Positions 1 to 7,683 of a stretch of DNA of 40,121 nucleotides are shown one piece after another; the stretch's first letter is position 1; every line of letters starts with the position of its first letter. The position numbers were made by a program, and so were the translations under genes. Where the stretch lies: the NCBI GenBank assembly GCA_964566875.1, contig CAZMJM010000004.1:1-40121 (forward strand), in the 5' to 3' direction. This stretch comes from CAZEQH01 sp964566875. GTDB taxonomy: Bacteria; Patescibacteriota; Minisyncoccia; Minisyncoccales; JANBVM01. The notes beneath the pieces were generated by a model. The model was not told where the DNA came from and searched no databases. It was given only the letters and a program-made list of their open reading frames with translations.

Positions 1-156
1 CAACCCAGTATTTACAACACCCTGACTTTCTATGCTCTGCCCTGGAAGTTCTGGACTCCTGTATTAATCGCTTTGGCGCTGCTGATTAAGTATAGAAAAA
101 GAATAAAGGAGGCTGTGAAGGTCCTGATAGAAGGGAAAGGATTACAGTATAGTTAG
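1..156 (+). CDS. C-terminal end of a membrane-anchored surface protein (partial)
   Basis: The reading frame is open from the window edge and stops at TAG 154-156, giving 51 residues of a protein whose start lies outside. What remains is one hydrophobic segment (WTPVLIALALLIKY) followed by a basic tail (KYRKRIKEAVKVLIEG), a C-terminal anchor with its tail in the cytoplasm. The layout (aromatic W-F-W stretch, membrane segment, R-K-R, then an amphipathic end with a leucine and a G-K pair) is the same as the C-terminus of the complete DUF916-like protein at 965-1891. It is therefore probably a paralogue of that protein. This is inferred from the tail only; the extracellular domain is not visible. 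Confidence 0.6.
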   Translation, partial: QPSIYNTLTFYALPWKFWTPVLIALALLIKYRKRIKEAVKVLIEGKGLQYS

Positions 157-183
157 TTTTCCACAGCTTGATATTTCCTTTTG

Positions 184-199
184 TGATATACTTAAATAA
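184..199 (+). promoter_or_regulatory. possible extended -10 promoter
   Basis: TATACT at 187-192 is preceded by TG at 184-185 with one base between, the extended -10 arrangement. A start near 199 would transcribe the secreted protein gene at 291. TTGATA at 168-173 is only 13 bases upstream, too close to be a standard -35. Confidence 0.35.
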
Positions 200-255
200 G
201 AGAATAAGGATTTATGGAAAAAAATAAAAATCCTTTAAACTAAAAAAGGTCGTCA

Positions 256-286
256 ATTTTGGGTAACGATTAAATTTTGGGATAAC
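256..286 (+). repeat. short direct repeat upstream of the WxL-like gene
   Basis: ATTTTGGGTAAC (256-267) is repeated as ATTTTGGGATAAC (274-286), 18 bases apart and ending five bases before the ATG at 291. The position suits a regulator site or a duplicated initiation region, but neither copy contains a good Shine-Dalgarno sequence. The function is unknown. Confidence 0.35.
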
Positions 287-290
287 ATAA

Positions 291-929
291 ATGTCATATT
301 ATCAAGAGAACAGGGAACTTTTCTTAGCAATAGTGGGGGGATTAACGCTAGCTTTAATAGGAGTATTGAGTATTTCAGGAACCATACCCTTTTCTTCACC
401 GGCTTCGGCTGCTACGGAAACCATCAGTGTTTCAGCAACCATTTCCCAATGGCTCAGTTTCGGTGTTTCAACCAACACGATAGCCCTTACGCCGGAATTA
501 GTAACTTCGGCAGGAGGAACCAACATAGGAAGCAGTACCGAAATTACTCTTACGGCCGGAACCAACAACTCCTCAGGCTACGGTATCGAGATCAAGGATT
601 TGAACGGAGGACTCTGTCATTCGGGAGGATGCGGGACCCACAATATCACTTCAGGAGATGCGACTCTTTCGGCGGGAACCGACGGTTATGGTGCGCAGGC
701 CACGACGACAGATACCGATGTCGGCACCGTTGATGCCAACTATGATTTTTGGGGTGCGAGCAACCAGCAGGTTGGAGACTTATCTTCTTCTCCCCAGGCG
801 TTGGCTGACACCACAGCTCCCAGCAGTAACGACCAGACGCTGTTAAAGCTCAAGGCCGCCGCCGCTTCCATAGATCCGGCCGGAACCTATAGCGACACGG
901 TTACTCTGACTTGCCTCGCTAATCCATAG
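291..929 (+). CDS. secreted WxL-like surface protein
   Basis: A 212-residue exported protein. Residues about 10-40 form a signal peptide or signal anchor (LFLAIVGGLTLALIGVLSI) ending near SPASAA. The mature part is rich in Thr, Ser, Gly and Ala and predicted all-beta, with an early strand ISVSATISQWLSFGVS and a final strand AGTYSDTVTLTCLANP. This resembles WxL-type and fimbrial adhesin-like beta-sandwich proteins. Three cysteines are present, two of them in CHSGGC, which could form a disulphide. It lies 35 bases upstream of a DUF916-like protein. In Firmicutes, WxL surface proteins are encoded beside DUF916 partners, which supports a surface-complex role. The family assignment is by pattern, without a database match. 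No Shine-Dalgarno sequence precedes the ATG. Confidence 0.6.
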   Translation: MSYYQENRELFLAIVGGLTLALIGVLSISGTIPFSSPASAATETISVSATISQWLSFGVSTNTIALTPELVTSAGGTNIGSSTEITLTAGTNNSSGYGIEIKDLNGGLCHSGGCGTHNITSGDATLSAGTDGYGAQATTTDTDVGTVDANYDFWGASNQQVGDLSSSPQALADTTAPSSNDQTLLKLKAAAASIDPAGTYSDTVTLTCLANP

Positions 930-964
930 GGCATAGGTAGAGCCATTATACTATAAGACTATTA

Positions 965-1891
965 ATGAAAGAGAATATTCTTCTTTATATCTTGGTTATA
1001 GGGGGGCTTATTTTTGCTTGTCAGACATTAGCTCAGGGGACTACCATAGGGATTTCCCCTGTTACTTTTGAATTGACAGCCAATCCCGGAGACACGATCG
1101 TCAATCAGATTAAGGTCTATAACCCTTCAGAAGACACGACAATAGGGATTGCGATGGAAGTGGAAGACATTACTCCGAGGGGAGAGGAGGGCCAGGTATC
1201 GGCAGAACCCGCCGAATCAGAAACTTTCTCTTTAATGAAATGGGTAAAGGTGGAGCCTGCGGATTTTGTCTTGTCGCCCAAGTCCCAGGAATTTGTGACC
1301 TTTACCATTACCGTTCCCCAGAATGCAGAACCCGGAGGCCATTATGGAGCAGTTTTGGCACGTACTAAAATGGCAACGGGACCGGGGTTTACGGGAGCGG
1401 CCATCTCACAGCGCGTGGGTAGCGTAATTCTGCTTTCTGTGGCGGGCGAAGTTAAGGAGGAGCTAAAGGTTAGTGATTTCACCGTACCATATTATTCGGA
1501 ATACGGACCTATTAATTTTTCCGCAAAATTTGAGAACACCGGTACCATCCACGTGAAGCCCAAAGGATATATTACCATAACCGATTGGCTGGGAAGAAAG
1601 GTGGCCGACCTTGAGATTCCGGAAAGAAACGTCTTGCCCGGGGCCGTGAGGAAAATAGACATTCCCTGGAATACCAAGTGGTTGCTTTCTGGGAGATATA
1701 CGGCCACCCTTCATGGGAGTTACGGTACTGCCAATCTTTCTTTTGAGCCGGTGGTGATAAATTTTTGGGGATTTTCCTGGAAATTGGGAGTTGGGGTCGC
1801 GCTGGTAGTAGCGTTCTTTATCCTGACAAGGAAGAGGTGGACGGCTGCGTTTAGAATATTACTCCAAGGCGAAAAGGCAAAGCCGTCATAA
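965..1891 (+). CDS. DUF916-like membrane-anchored surface protein
   Basis: A 308-residue protein with an N-terminal signal peptide (about residues 5-24, cleavage likely after LAQG), an Ig-like domain at about 28-135 beginning TTIGISPVTFELTANPGD, a second beta domain at about 145-260, a C-terminal membrane segment at about 272-290 and a basic cytoplasmic tail. The first domain has the usual DUF916 / WxL-binding pattern: a P-x-x-F-E-L strand, PGD, then a V-Y-N-P strand and later P-G-G-H-Y-G-A. It would sit outside the cell and hold or present a partner, most likely the secreted protein encoded just upstream. A partial paralogue ends at 156. Gene order and architecture support the call; binding is inferred. 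Confidence 0.7.
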   Translation: MKENILLYILVIGGLIFACQTLAQGTTIGISPVTFELTANPGDTIVNQIKVYNPSEDTTIGIAMEVEDITPRGEEGQVSAEPAESETFSLMKWVKVEPADFVLSPKSQEFVTFTITVPQNAEPGGHYGAVLARTKMATGPGFTGAAISQRVGSVILLSVAGEVKEELKVSDFTVPYYSEYGPINFSAKFENTGTIHVKPKGYITITDWLGRKVADLEIPERNVLPGAVRKIDIPWNTKWLLSGRYTATLHGSYGTANLSFEPVVINFWGFSWKLGVGVALVVAFFILTRKRWTAAFRILLQGEKAKPS

Positions 1892-1911
1892 AATAAGTTA
1901 TATTGAAATTC

Positions 1912-1938
1912 ACATCCTCTAAATGAGGATGTTTTTTT
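1912..1938 (+). terminator. rho-independent terminator
   Basis: A perfect 8-bp stem (ACATCCTC 1912-1919 with GAGGATGT 1925-1932), a five-base loop and a run of seven T at 1932-1938. It ends the DUF916-like transcription unit. Because it precedes the -10 of the next gene, the in-frame ATG at 1923, which lies inside the terminator, is unlikely to be a real start. Confidence 0.88.
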
Positions 1939-1940
1939 GT

Positions 1941-1953
1941 TATAATGGGCTAA
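1941..1953 (+). promoter_or_regulatory. -10 element with leaderless geometry
   Basis: A consensus TATAAT occupies 1941-1946 and the ATG is at 1953, six bases later, so the expected transcription start is the A of the ATG itself. No convincing -35 is seen. The arrangement predicts a leaderless mRNA and selects ATG 1953 as the start. Confidence 0.6.
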
Positions 1954-2873
1954 TGGGAAAAATATTATTAAAAGGGAAAAATTCCTTTTTGATTTTAACC
2001 TGTGCGTCAGCTGTTTTGGTGATAGGCTTTGTTGTACCTCTAACTGTTAGAGGACAGACTAAAGAGTTACAGATTTCCGTGGAAACCATAGTTGGCCATC
2101 CTACTCCTCCTCCTGTGCCACCTACCAGTACCATCGAATACTTGACCCCGGGGGGAATTTTTCCCAAGACAGTAGTTCTTTTGAAGGGAAGAGCTTATCC
2201 TCACAGCTTTGTTACCATTCTTAAAGATGGGGAGGTCACGGCAACACTTTTTGCGGAAGAATCAGGATTTTTTGAAAGAGAGATAAGCGGTTTGGAAAGC
2301 GGCCACTACTCTTTTGGGATATGGGGAGAGGATGAAAAGGGAAGGAAGTCGGTTACCATCAATTTTTCATTGGATATACTCAAGTGGACCAAGACCACGG
2401 TCTCGGGCATTTTTCTTTCTCCTACCATGGAGATTCAGCCTTCCAGTGTCGAGAGGGGAGAGAACATAGAGGTTTTTGGCCAGAGCTTTCCTCACAGCCG
2501 GATAAATATTCTGATTTTTCCCGAGGGAATTGTCAGAACAACCCTTACCGGCACTGACGGCAACTGGTCTTACCTGCTGAACACCTTTTTTCTTGACACC
2601 GGGTCCTATACCATTAAGGCCAAGGCCGAGAGCGAAATGGGGATACAAAGCGACTTTTCTTATCCATTGTCTTTTTCCGTCATACCCAGGGGAACCATCA
2701 CTTGCTGGGGTCCTGACCTGAACTTCGACGGCCGGGTTAACGTAGTGGACCTGGGTATTCTTATGTACTTCTGGGGGCAGGATAATCCCCAGAATCACTG
2801 CGCTAACATAAATACCGAGGGGAAGGTTGACGTCTATGACTTTTCCCTGATGATGTATTGGTGGACCGACTAA
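1953..2873 (+). CDS. secreted protein with C-terminal dockerin-like module
   Basis: A 306-residue exported protein. Residues about 10-35 are a signal peptide ending VRGQT. After a proline-rich linker (PTPPPVPPTST) come two Ig-like beta domains at about 45-140 and 145-240, each with a G-x-x-x-P-x-S-x-V/I core typical of bacterial Ig/carboxypeptidase-regulatory folds. The last 60 residues contain two calcium-loop repeats, DLNFDGRVNVVDLGILMYFW and INTEGKVDVYDFSLMMYWW, the F-hand pattern of type I dockerins; the second loop is weaker, with N-T-E-G. The neighbour two bases downstream has a cohesin-like domain, so the two probably bind each other on the cell surface. ATG 1953 is preferred over ATG 1923. 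Confidence 0.72.
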   Translation: MGKILLKGKNSFLILTCASAVLVIGFVVPLTVRGQTKELQISVETIVGHPTPPPVPPTSTIEYLTPGGIFPKTVVLLKGRAYPHSFVTILKDGEVTATLFAEESGFFEREISGLESGHYSFGIWGEDEKGRKSVTINFSLDILKWTKTTVSGIFLSPTMEIQPSSVERGENIEVFGQSFPHSRINILIFPEGIVRTTLTGTDGNWSYLLNTFFLDTGSYTIKAKAESEMGIQSDFSYPLSFSVIPRGTITCWGPDLNFDGRVNVVDLGILMYFWGQDNPQNHCANINTEGKVDVYDFSLMMYWWTD

Positions 2874-2875
2874 TC

Positions 2876-4114
2876 ATGGAAGAAAAATCATATCAGATAT
2901 TTTTCTTACTTGTCCCTGTCATGCTTGCTTTCTTTCCCCGTGGCGCTGAGGCGGCTCGCCTTTATCTTTCTCCCGTCAATCGAAAGGTTGAGGTAGGACA
3001 GACCCTGGAAATTTCCATATTTATCGACACGGAAGAGGATTATATTAACGCGGCGGACGTATCTCTCAAATTCGACCCGCATAAGCTCAGGGTAGAAAAA
3101 TCCACTATCACTGCTTCTAAAATAGAGGTGTGGGTTACCCAACCGACTTTTTCTAATACCGCAGGCTCTATACAATTTATTGGAGGAGTGCCATCTCCGG
3201 GCATCAAGGATGCGGCGGCTCTTCTTTCCACCATCACCTTCAGAGCTGTTGCCCAAGGCATAGCTTATGTTTACTTTGAGGATGACTGCAAACTCATTGA
3301 AAACAGTTCCGAAGCCGCAGATGTTCTCACCTCATCGCAGAACGGAAGTTACGAGCTGGTAATCTCCCCGCCCGGGCTGCCCGAAATTACTTCTCCGACC
3401 CATCCGGAACAGGAGATGTGGTATCAAGACAGGGACCCCGTATTTACCTGGATGAAGGACGATGAGGTAACTTCCTTCAGCTACGACCTGAATCAGTTGT
3501 CTTCAGCTGTTCCCGATAAAATCGCCGAGGGTAGTGAAACATCTGTTAACTATGAGGGGCTGGAAGGAATCTGGTATTTTCATCTGAGAGCAGAGAGGGC
3601 GGGAGTATGGGGAGAAACTTCCCACTACCGGGTGAAAATTGATAGCACGGCCCCGGAGATATCAAACCCGGAAGTTATCCCTTCTACAGAGCTGCCCGAA
3701 GGCATAGAGCCGGAGATCTCTCTAACGGCGGATGACAACCTGTCCGGCATAAGCCGTTGGGAGATAAAATACCGGAAAGACGGTGGGCCGGAAGAGGTGA
3801 TTAAGAGTGGGATTTCTTTCCCTTATCGGATCCCATTCTCTGAAGCCGGTGAGTATTCCGTTTCCATAGCTGCTTATGACGAGGCAGGTAATTTCCGGGA
3901 AAAAGAATTAACCATCAGGATACTGGGGAAAAAAGAGCCATTTTTAATGAAGGGCATATTCCTTCTGGGAGTCTTCGTACCGTGGTGGCTTATAATTATT
4001 ACCATTCTGATTTTAGCGGCCATCATGATAACCCTGTTCTTATGGAGAAGGCGCCAGAGGAAGACAGAAGACCGGTTGTCTAGCGAAACCGAAAGCGGGA
4101 AATTAGACTTTTAA
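2876..4114 (+). CDS. membrane-anchored cohesin-domain surface protein
   Basis: A 412-residue protein: signal peptide at about 5-26 (FLLVPVMLAFFPRGAEA), a cohesin-like domain at about 27-165 (RLYLSPVNRKVEVGQTLEIS, then VSLKFDPHKLRVE and a later STITFRA-type strand), a middle beta domain with W-Y-Q-D-R-D-P-V-F-T-W, an Ig-like domain starting DSTAPEISNPEV at about 260-350, one membrane segment at about 370-393 and a basic tail. Cohesins bind dockerins, and the gene just upstream ends in a dockerin-like module. ATG 2876 overlaps nothing and follows the upstream TAA by two bases; an upstream TTG at 2858 is possible but would extend past the signal peptide. No catalytic motif is seen. Confidence 0.75.
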   Translation: MEEKSYQIFFLLVPVMLAFFPRGAEAARLYLSPVNRKVEVGQTLEISIFIDTEEDYINAADVSLKFDPHKLRVEKSTITASKIEVWVTQPTFSNTAGSIQFIGGVPSPGIKDAAALLSTITFRAVAQGIAYVYFEDDCKLIENSSEAADVLTSSQNGSYELVISPPGLPEITSPTHPEQEMWYQDRDPVFTWMKDDEVTSFSYDLNQLSSAVPDKIAEGSETSVNYEGLEGIWYFHLRAERAGVWGETSHYRVKIDSTAPEISNPEVIPSTELPEGIEPEISLTADDNLSGISRWEIKYRKDGGPEEVIKSGISFPYRIPFSEAGEYSVSIAAYDEAGNFREKELTIRILGKKEPFLMKGIFLLGVFVPWWLIIITILILAAIMITLFLWRRRQRKTEDRLSSETESGKLDF

Positions 4115-4146
4115 TTTATTTTTTGCTACAAAAAAAGATTAAGATT

Positions 4147-5337
4147 ATGGAGCCTGAAAGAAAAAAAAGAAGTAACTTCTTTGCAGTTGCCATTCTGGTT
4201 CTACTAAGTTTTGGATTGGGTTTTTGGATAGGGGAGTACCAAGTGGTATGTGAGGTATGCCCTCCGCAGGACATCAATTTTTCCCTTTTTTGGGAGGCTT
4301 ATCGTAAACTGGAAGAGAAGTTCGTGGACAAGGCTAAGCTCAACAGCCAAAACATTATATACGGAGCCATTTCCGGGATGGTTGAGTCTCTGGACGATCC
4401 CTATACCGTTTTTCTGAATCCGGAAGATTCCAAAAGATTTGAAGAAGACGTTCAGGGAGTGTTTGAAGGGGTGGGAATGGAGATAGGAGTGAGGAACGGT
4501 CAGCTGCAGGTGATAGCTCCCATTGAGGGGACCCCGGCCCAGAAGGCCGGGCTGCTGCCGGGTGACGAGATATTGAAAATCGATGGCACCTCTACGGCCG
4601 ACCTTACGGTGGACGAGGCCGTAACCCTTATCAGGGGACAGAAGGGCACTCAGGTCATCCTTACTATCTTTCGGGAAGGGTGGGGGGAAAGCAGAGACTT
4701 TACCATTACCAGGGGCGTGATAGAGATTCCTTCGGTGCAGTGGAAGATGATAGAAGATGGAGGAGAACAGATAGCCTACGTACAGCTTTATCAGTTCAGC
4801 GGCAAGGCGGGATTCGAATTCACCAAGGCGGCCCTGGAGATCAGCAACAGCCCCTCCCACATGATTATCCTTGACTTGAGAAATAATCCCGGAGGCTATC
4901 TTGAGATAGCCCAGGAAATAGCGGGATGGTTTTTGGAAAAGGGAGAGGTGGTGGTAATAGAGGATTTCGGCGGAGGGGTGACGAAAAATTATCTGAGCGA
5001 GGGTAACGGCAGGTTTTCTGACTACAAGGTGGTTATCCTGATTAATGAAGGGTCTGCTTCGGGCTCTGAAATATTGGCCGGAGCTTTGCGGGACGACCGT
5101 GGGGTTCTGTTGATAGGCGAGAGTTCTTTCGGCAAGGGTTCCGTACAGGAGCTTGAAAGCCTGCGGGATGGTTCCAGCCTGAAGATTACCGTAGCCAAAT
5201 GGCTGACCCCCAGCGGAGATTTGATTACGGACAAGGGTTTGGAACCGGACATAAAAGTAGATAGGACGATGGAAGATTATGAGGCGGGAAAGGATCCTCA
5301 GCTTGATAAAGCCATTGAAGTCATTAAGGAATTATAA
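4147..5337 (+). CDS. ctpA: S41 carboxy-terminal processing protease (CtpA-like)
   Basis: A 396-residue membrane-anchored protease acting outside the membrane on proteins with hydrophobic C-termini. The N-terminal anchor is at about 11-29. A PDZ domain at about 95-175 carries GTPAQKAGLLPGDEILKIDG. The S41 fold follows, with LDLRNNPGGYL, the serine loop NEGSASGSEI and the lysine motif SFGKGSVQ, the Ser-Lys dyad of CtpA/Prc. The length is normal for the family. ATG 4147 is chosen because the upstream TTG 4123 adds a lysine-rich stretch with no support. It starts the run toward rplI and pyrG. Whether it processes the cohesin or WxL-type surface proteins nearby is speculation. Confidence 0.93.
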   Translation: MEPERKKRSNFFAVAILVLLSFGLGFWIGEYQVVCEVCPPQDINFSLFWEAYRKLEEKFVDKAKLNSQNIIYGAISGMVESLDDPYTVFLNPEDSKRFEEDVQGVFEGVGMEIGVRNGQLQVIAPIEGTPAQKAGLLPGDEILKIDGTSTADLTVDEAVTLIRGQKGTQVILTIFREGWGESRDFTITRGVIEIPSVQWKMIEDGGEQIAYVQLYQFSGKAGFEFTKAALEISNSPSHMIILDLRNNPGGYLEIAQEIAGWFLEKGEVVVIEDFGGGVTKNYLSEGNGRFSDYKVVILINEGSASGSEILAGALRDDRGVLLIGESSFGKGSVQELESLRDGSSLKITVAKWLTPSGDLITDKGLEPDIKVDRTMEDYEAGKDPQLDKAIEVIKEL

Positions 5338-5351
5338 TAAAATAAATTAAC

Positions 5352-5795
5352 ATGAAGGTGATATTTCTCAAAGACGTGCCCGGCGTAGGGAAGAAAAATA
5401 CGGTGGGCGAAGTAAAAGATGGCTATGCCAGGAATTATTTGTTTCCGCGTGGTTTTGCCAAGAAAGCCACCAAGGAAATGTTGAGGGAACTGAGAGAAAG
5501 CCAGGAGTCTTCTGAGAAAATAGCAGAAGAAGAGCTTAAAAGATTCCAGGATTTAGCCGGCAGACTAGACGGCAATGAGGTCACAATAGCCGTTAAACTT
5601 GGCAAGCAGGGACAGATGTTTGATTCGGTGAATGCGGGCAAAATTCAAGAGGGGCTTAAGAAGTTGGGCTTTGACGTTAAGAAGAGTCAGATTATGCTTG
5701 TAAAGTCCATCAAAGCTCTGGGAGAATTTCCGGTGAAAATCAAGTTTGAGCACAATTTAGAAGCAGAAATAACCGTGACAATAGTCGAGGAATAA
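5352..5795 (+). CDS. rplI: 50S ribosomal protein L9
   Basis: A 147-residue protein matching L9 along its length: N-terminal rRNA-binding domain starting MKVIFLKDVPGVGKK, then GYARNYLFPRGFAKKAT, a long connecting helix at about 45-75 (rich in Glu and Lys) and a C-terminal domain. Bacterial L9 is usually encoded with rpsF, ssb and rpsR; here it stands between a protease and CTP synthase. A TATAAT at 5333-5338 overlaps the ctpA stop codon and could give rplI its own short-leader transcript. No Shine-Dalgarno sequence is visible. Confidence 0.95.
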   Translation: MKVIFLKDVPGVGKKNTVGEVKDGYARNYLFPRGFAKKATKEMLRELRESQESSEKIAEEELKRFQDLAGRLDGNEVTIAVKLGKQGQMFDSVNAGKIQEGLKKLGFDVKKSQIMLVKSIKALGEFPVKIKFEHNLEAEITVTIVEE

Positions 5796-5796
5796 T

Positions 5797-7422
5797 ATGC
5801 CGAGATTCATTTTTACCGTAGGAGGAGTCATGTCCGGAGTAGGCAAGGGCGTGGCTACGGCCTCCATAGGCAGAATCTTAAAAGCAAAAGGTTTTAAGGT
5901 CACTGCCATCAAGATAGATCCATATATTAACGTTGACGCCGGGACGATGAACCCCATAGAGCATGGGGAAGTTTTTGTAATGGACGACGGCACAGAGTGC
6001 GACCAGGATATTGGAAATTACGAAAGGTTTTTGGGGGAAACGCTTAGCACCGATAACTATATTACCACCGGGCGCGTTTACCAGACCGTAATAAATAGAG
6101 AAAGGAACCTGGATTACGGTGGCAGATGTGTAGAGGTAGTACCGGACATTCCCAATGAAGTAATCGCCCGCATCCGTAAAGCCAGCGCCAACAATAAGGC
6201 GGATTTTACCTTGATAGAAGTGGGAGGGACGGTAGGAGAGTACCAGAACATGTTGTTTTTGGAAGCGGGACGAATGATGAGGCTTAAAAATCCGGGTGAC
6301 GTTATCTTTGTTTTGGTTTCTTATCTGCCCATTCCCAATACGATAGGGGAGATGAAGACAAAACCCACCCAGACGGCTGCCCGCATATTGAATGAGGTGG
6401 GAATCCAGCCCGACATCATTCTGGGAAGGTCGCAATTCCCTCTGGATGAGCCCAGAAAGAGGAAAATTTCCATTTTTTGCAACGTCAGGAAGGAAGACGT
6501 CATTTCCGCTCCCGACGCTGATTCTATTTACGAGGTGCCATTGATATACGAAAAAGAGAACTTAGGCTCCCGCATTTTGGAAAAGTTTTGTATAAAAAGC
6601 AGGAAGAAAGACCTTACCGAGTGGAAGAAACTGGTGAGGACGATCAGAAAATCTGAAAAGCCCGTTAAGATAGGGATAGTAGGAAAATATTTTAAGACGG
6701 GGGAGTTTACCCTCATGGACTCCTATATTTCCGTGATAGAGGCCATAAAACATGCGGCCTGGTCTGTGAAGAGAAAACCGGAAATATCATGGCTTTCTTC
6801 GGAAAAATATGAGAAGTCGGTGAGTGCTCTGGAGGAGCTTAAAAATTACGACGGCATCATCGTGCCAGGCGGTTTCGGGAATAGGGGTATTGAGGGGAAG
6901 ATAAGGGCCATTAACTTCGTCAGGACAAAGAAAATTCCATACTTGGGTCTTTGCCTGGGAATGCAGTTGGCGGTCGTGGAGTTTGCGAGGAATGTGTGCG
7001 GGTTGAAAGGCGCCAATTCTACGGAATTCGACAAGAAGACTCCCTATCCCGTGATAGACTTTATGCCCGAGCAGAAGGAACTTCTTAAGAAGAAGAACTA
7101 CGGAGCTACGATGAGGCTTGGAGCTTACAAGTGCCGGCTGGAGAAAAGTTCTGCCAGCTTCAAAGCCTACGGAAAGAAGAGGTATATTTATGAACGCCAT
7201 CGCCACCGTTACGAATTCAATAATGATTTTCTAAAAAACCTTTCAGATAAGGGTTTGGTTGTCGCCGGGATCAATCCCAAAAGGAACTTGGTTGAGATTA
7301 TAGAGGTAAAAAATCATCCCTTTTTCGTAGCCAGCCAGTTCCACCCTGAATTTAAGTCTAGTCCTCTGTCACCTAACCCCCTGTTTAAGGCATTTGTCCA
7401 GGCCTGCATAAGGAAAAAATAA
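5797..7422 (+). CDS. pyrG: CTP synthase
   Basis: A 541-residue enzyme that aminates UTP to CTP using ATP and glutamine. The N-terminal synthetase domain (about 1-270) begins FIFTVGGVMSGVGKG, the P-loop, and includes KIDPYINVDAGTMNP, EHGEVFVMDDG and KTKPTQTAARILNEVGIQPD. The C-terminal class I glutaminase domain has the oxyanion loop GGFGNRGIEGK, the nucleophile motif GLCLGMQ and the His-Glu pair in SQFHPEFKS. All catalytic elements are present and the length is standard. It starts one base after the rplI stop, so the two are cotranscribed. In a host with reduced metabolism it supplies CTP from salvaged or imported uridine nucleotides; that last point is inference. Confidence 0.97.
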   Translation: MPRFIFTVGGVMSGVGKGVATASIGRILKAKGFKVTAIKIDPYINVDAGTMNPIEHGEVFVMDDGTECDQDIGNYERFLGETLSTDNYITTGRVYQTVINRERNLDYGGRCVEVVPDIPNEVIARIRKASANNKADFTLIEVGGTVGEYQNMLFLEAGRMMRLKNPGDVIFVLVSYLPIPNTIGEMKTKPTQTAARILNEVGIQPDIILGRSQFPLDEPRKRKISIFCNVRKEDVISAPDADSIYEVPLIYEKENLGSRILEKFCIKSRKKDLTEWKKLVRTIRKSEKPVKIGIVGKYFKTGEFTLMDSYISVIEAIKHAAWSVKRKPEISWLSSEKYEKSVSALEELKNYDGIIVPGGFGNRGIEGKIRAINFVRTKKIPYLGLCLGMQLAVVEFARNVCGLKGANSTEFDKKTPYPVIDFMPEQKELLKKKNYGATMRLGAYKCRLEKSSASFKAYGKKRYIYERHRHRYEFNNDFLKNLSDKGLVVAGINPKRNLVEIIEVKNHPFFVASQFHPEFKSSPLSPNPLFKAFVQACIRKK

Positions 7423-7428
7423 GGACTG

Positions 7429-7683
7429 ATGAACTTTTTTAAAAAGATTTCCTTTCTGGAGAGTCATCAGGAAGACGTTCTGTTGGCGATCGCCGTTATC
7501 TTAATTTCTTTACTCTCTTTTGCTGCAGGATTCATAATTGCCAGAAGACCAGAGCGGCAACCACTTAAAATAGAATCTCAGAACAGCATCTTTAATGGGA
7601 TATGCGAAAAAGGATACAGCTATCATAGGGGCGGGCGTCTGCGGACTTTATCTGGCCTGGAAACTTTCTCAGAAGGGTGTTAA
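7429..7683 (+). CDS. small single-span membrane protein, possibly truncated
   Basis: An 84-residue frame starting six bases after pyrG, with a plausible AAGGA before ATG 7429. Residues about 18-40 are one membrane helix (LLAIAVILISLLSFAAGFII) followed by a basic ARRPERQP turn. The pattern resembles small anchored proteins common in this lineage, in which a cysteine-containing periplasmic domain follows the anchor. Here the last 30 residues are read through the start of the next gene (89-base overlap) in another frame and look random. The protein may be functional as an anchor, or may be a remnant whose domain was lost when the flavoprotein gene moved in. Confidence 0.45.
   Translation: MNFFKKISFLESHQEDVLLAIAVILISLLSFAAGFIIARRPERQPLKIESQNSIFNGICEKGYSYHRGGRLRTLSGLETFSEGC

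Noticed and set aside
1923..1952. ATG 1923 as the start of the dockerin protein.
   Set aside because: It lies inside a perfect terminator and before the -10; ATG 1953 fits the signal peptide and promoter.
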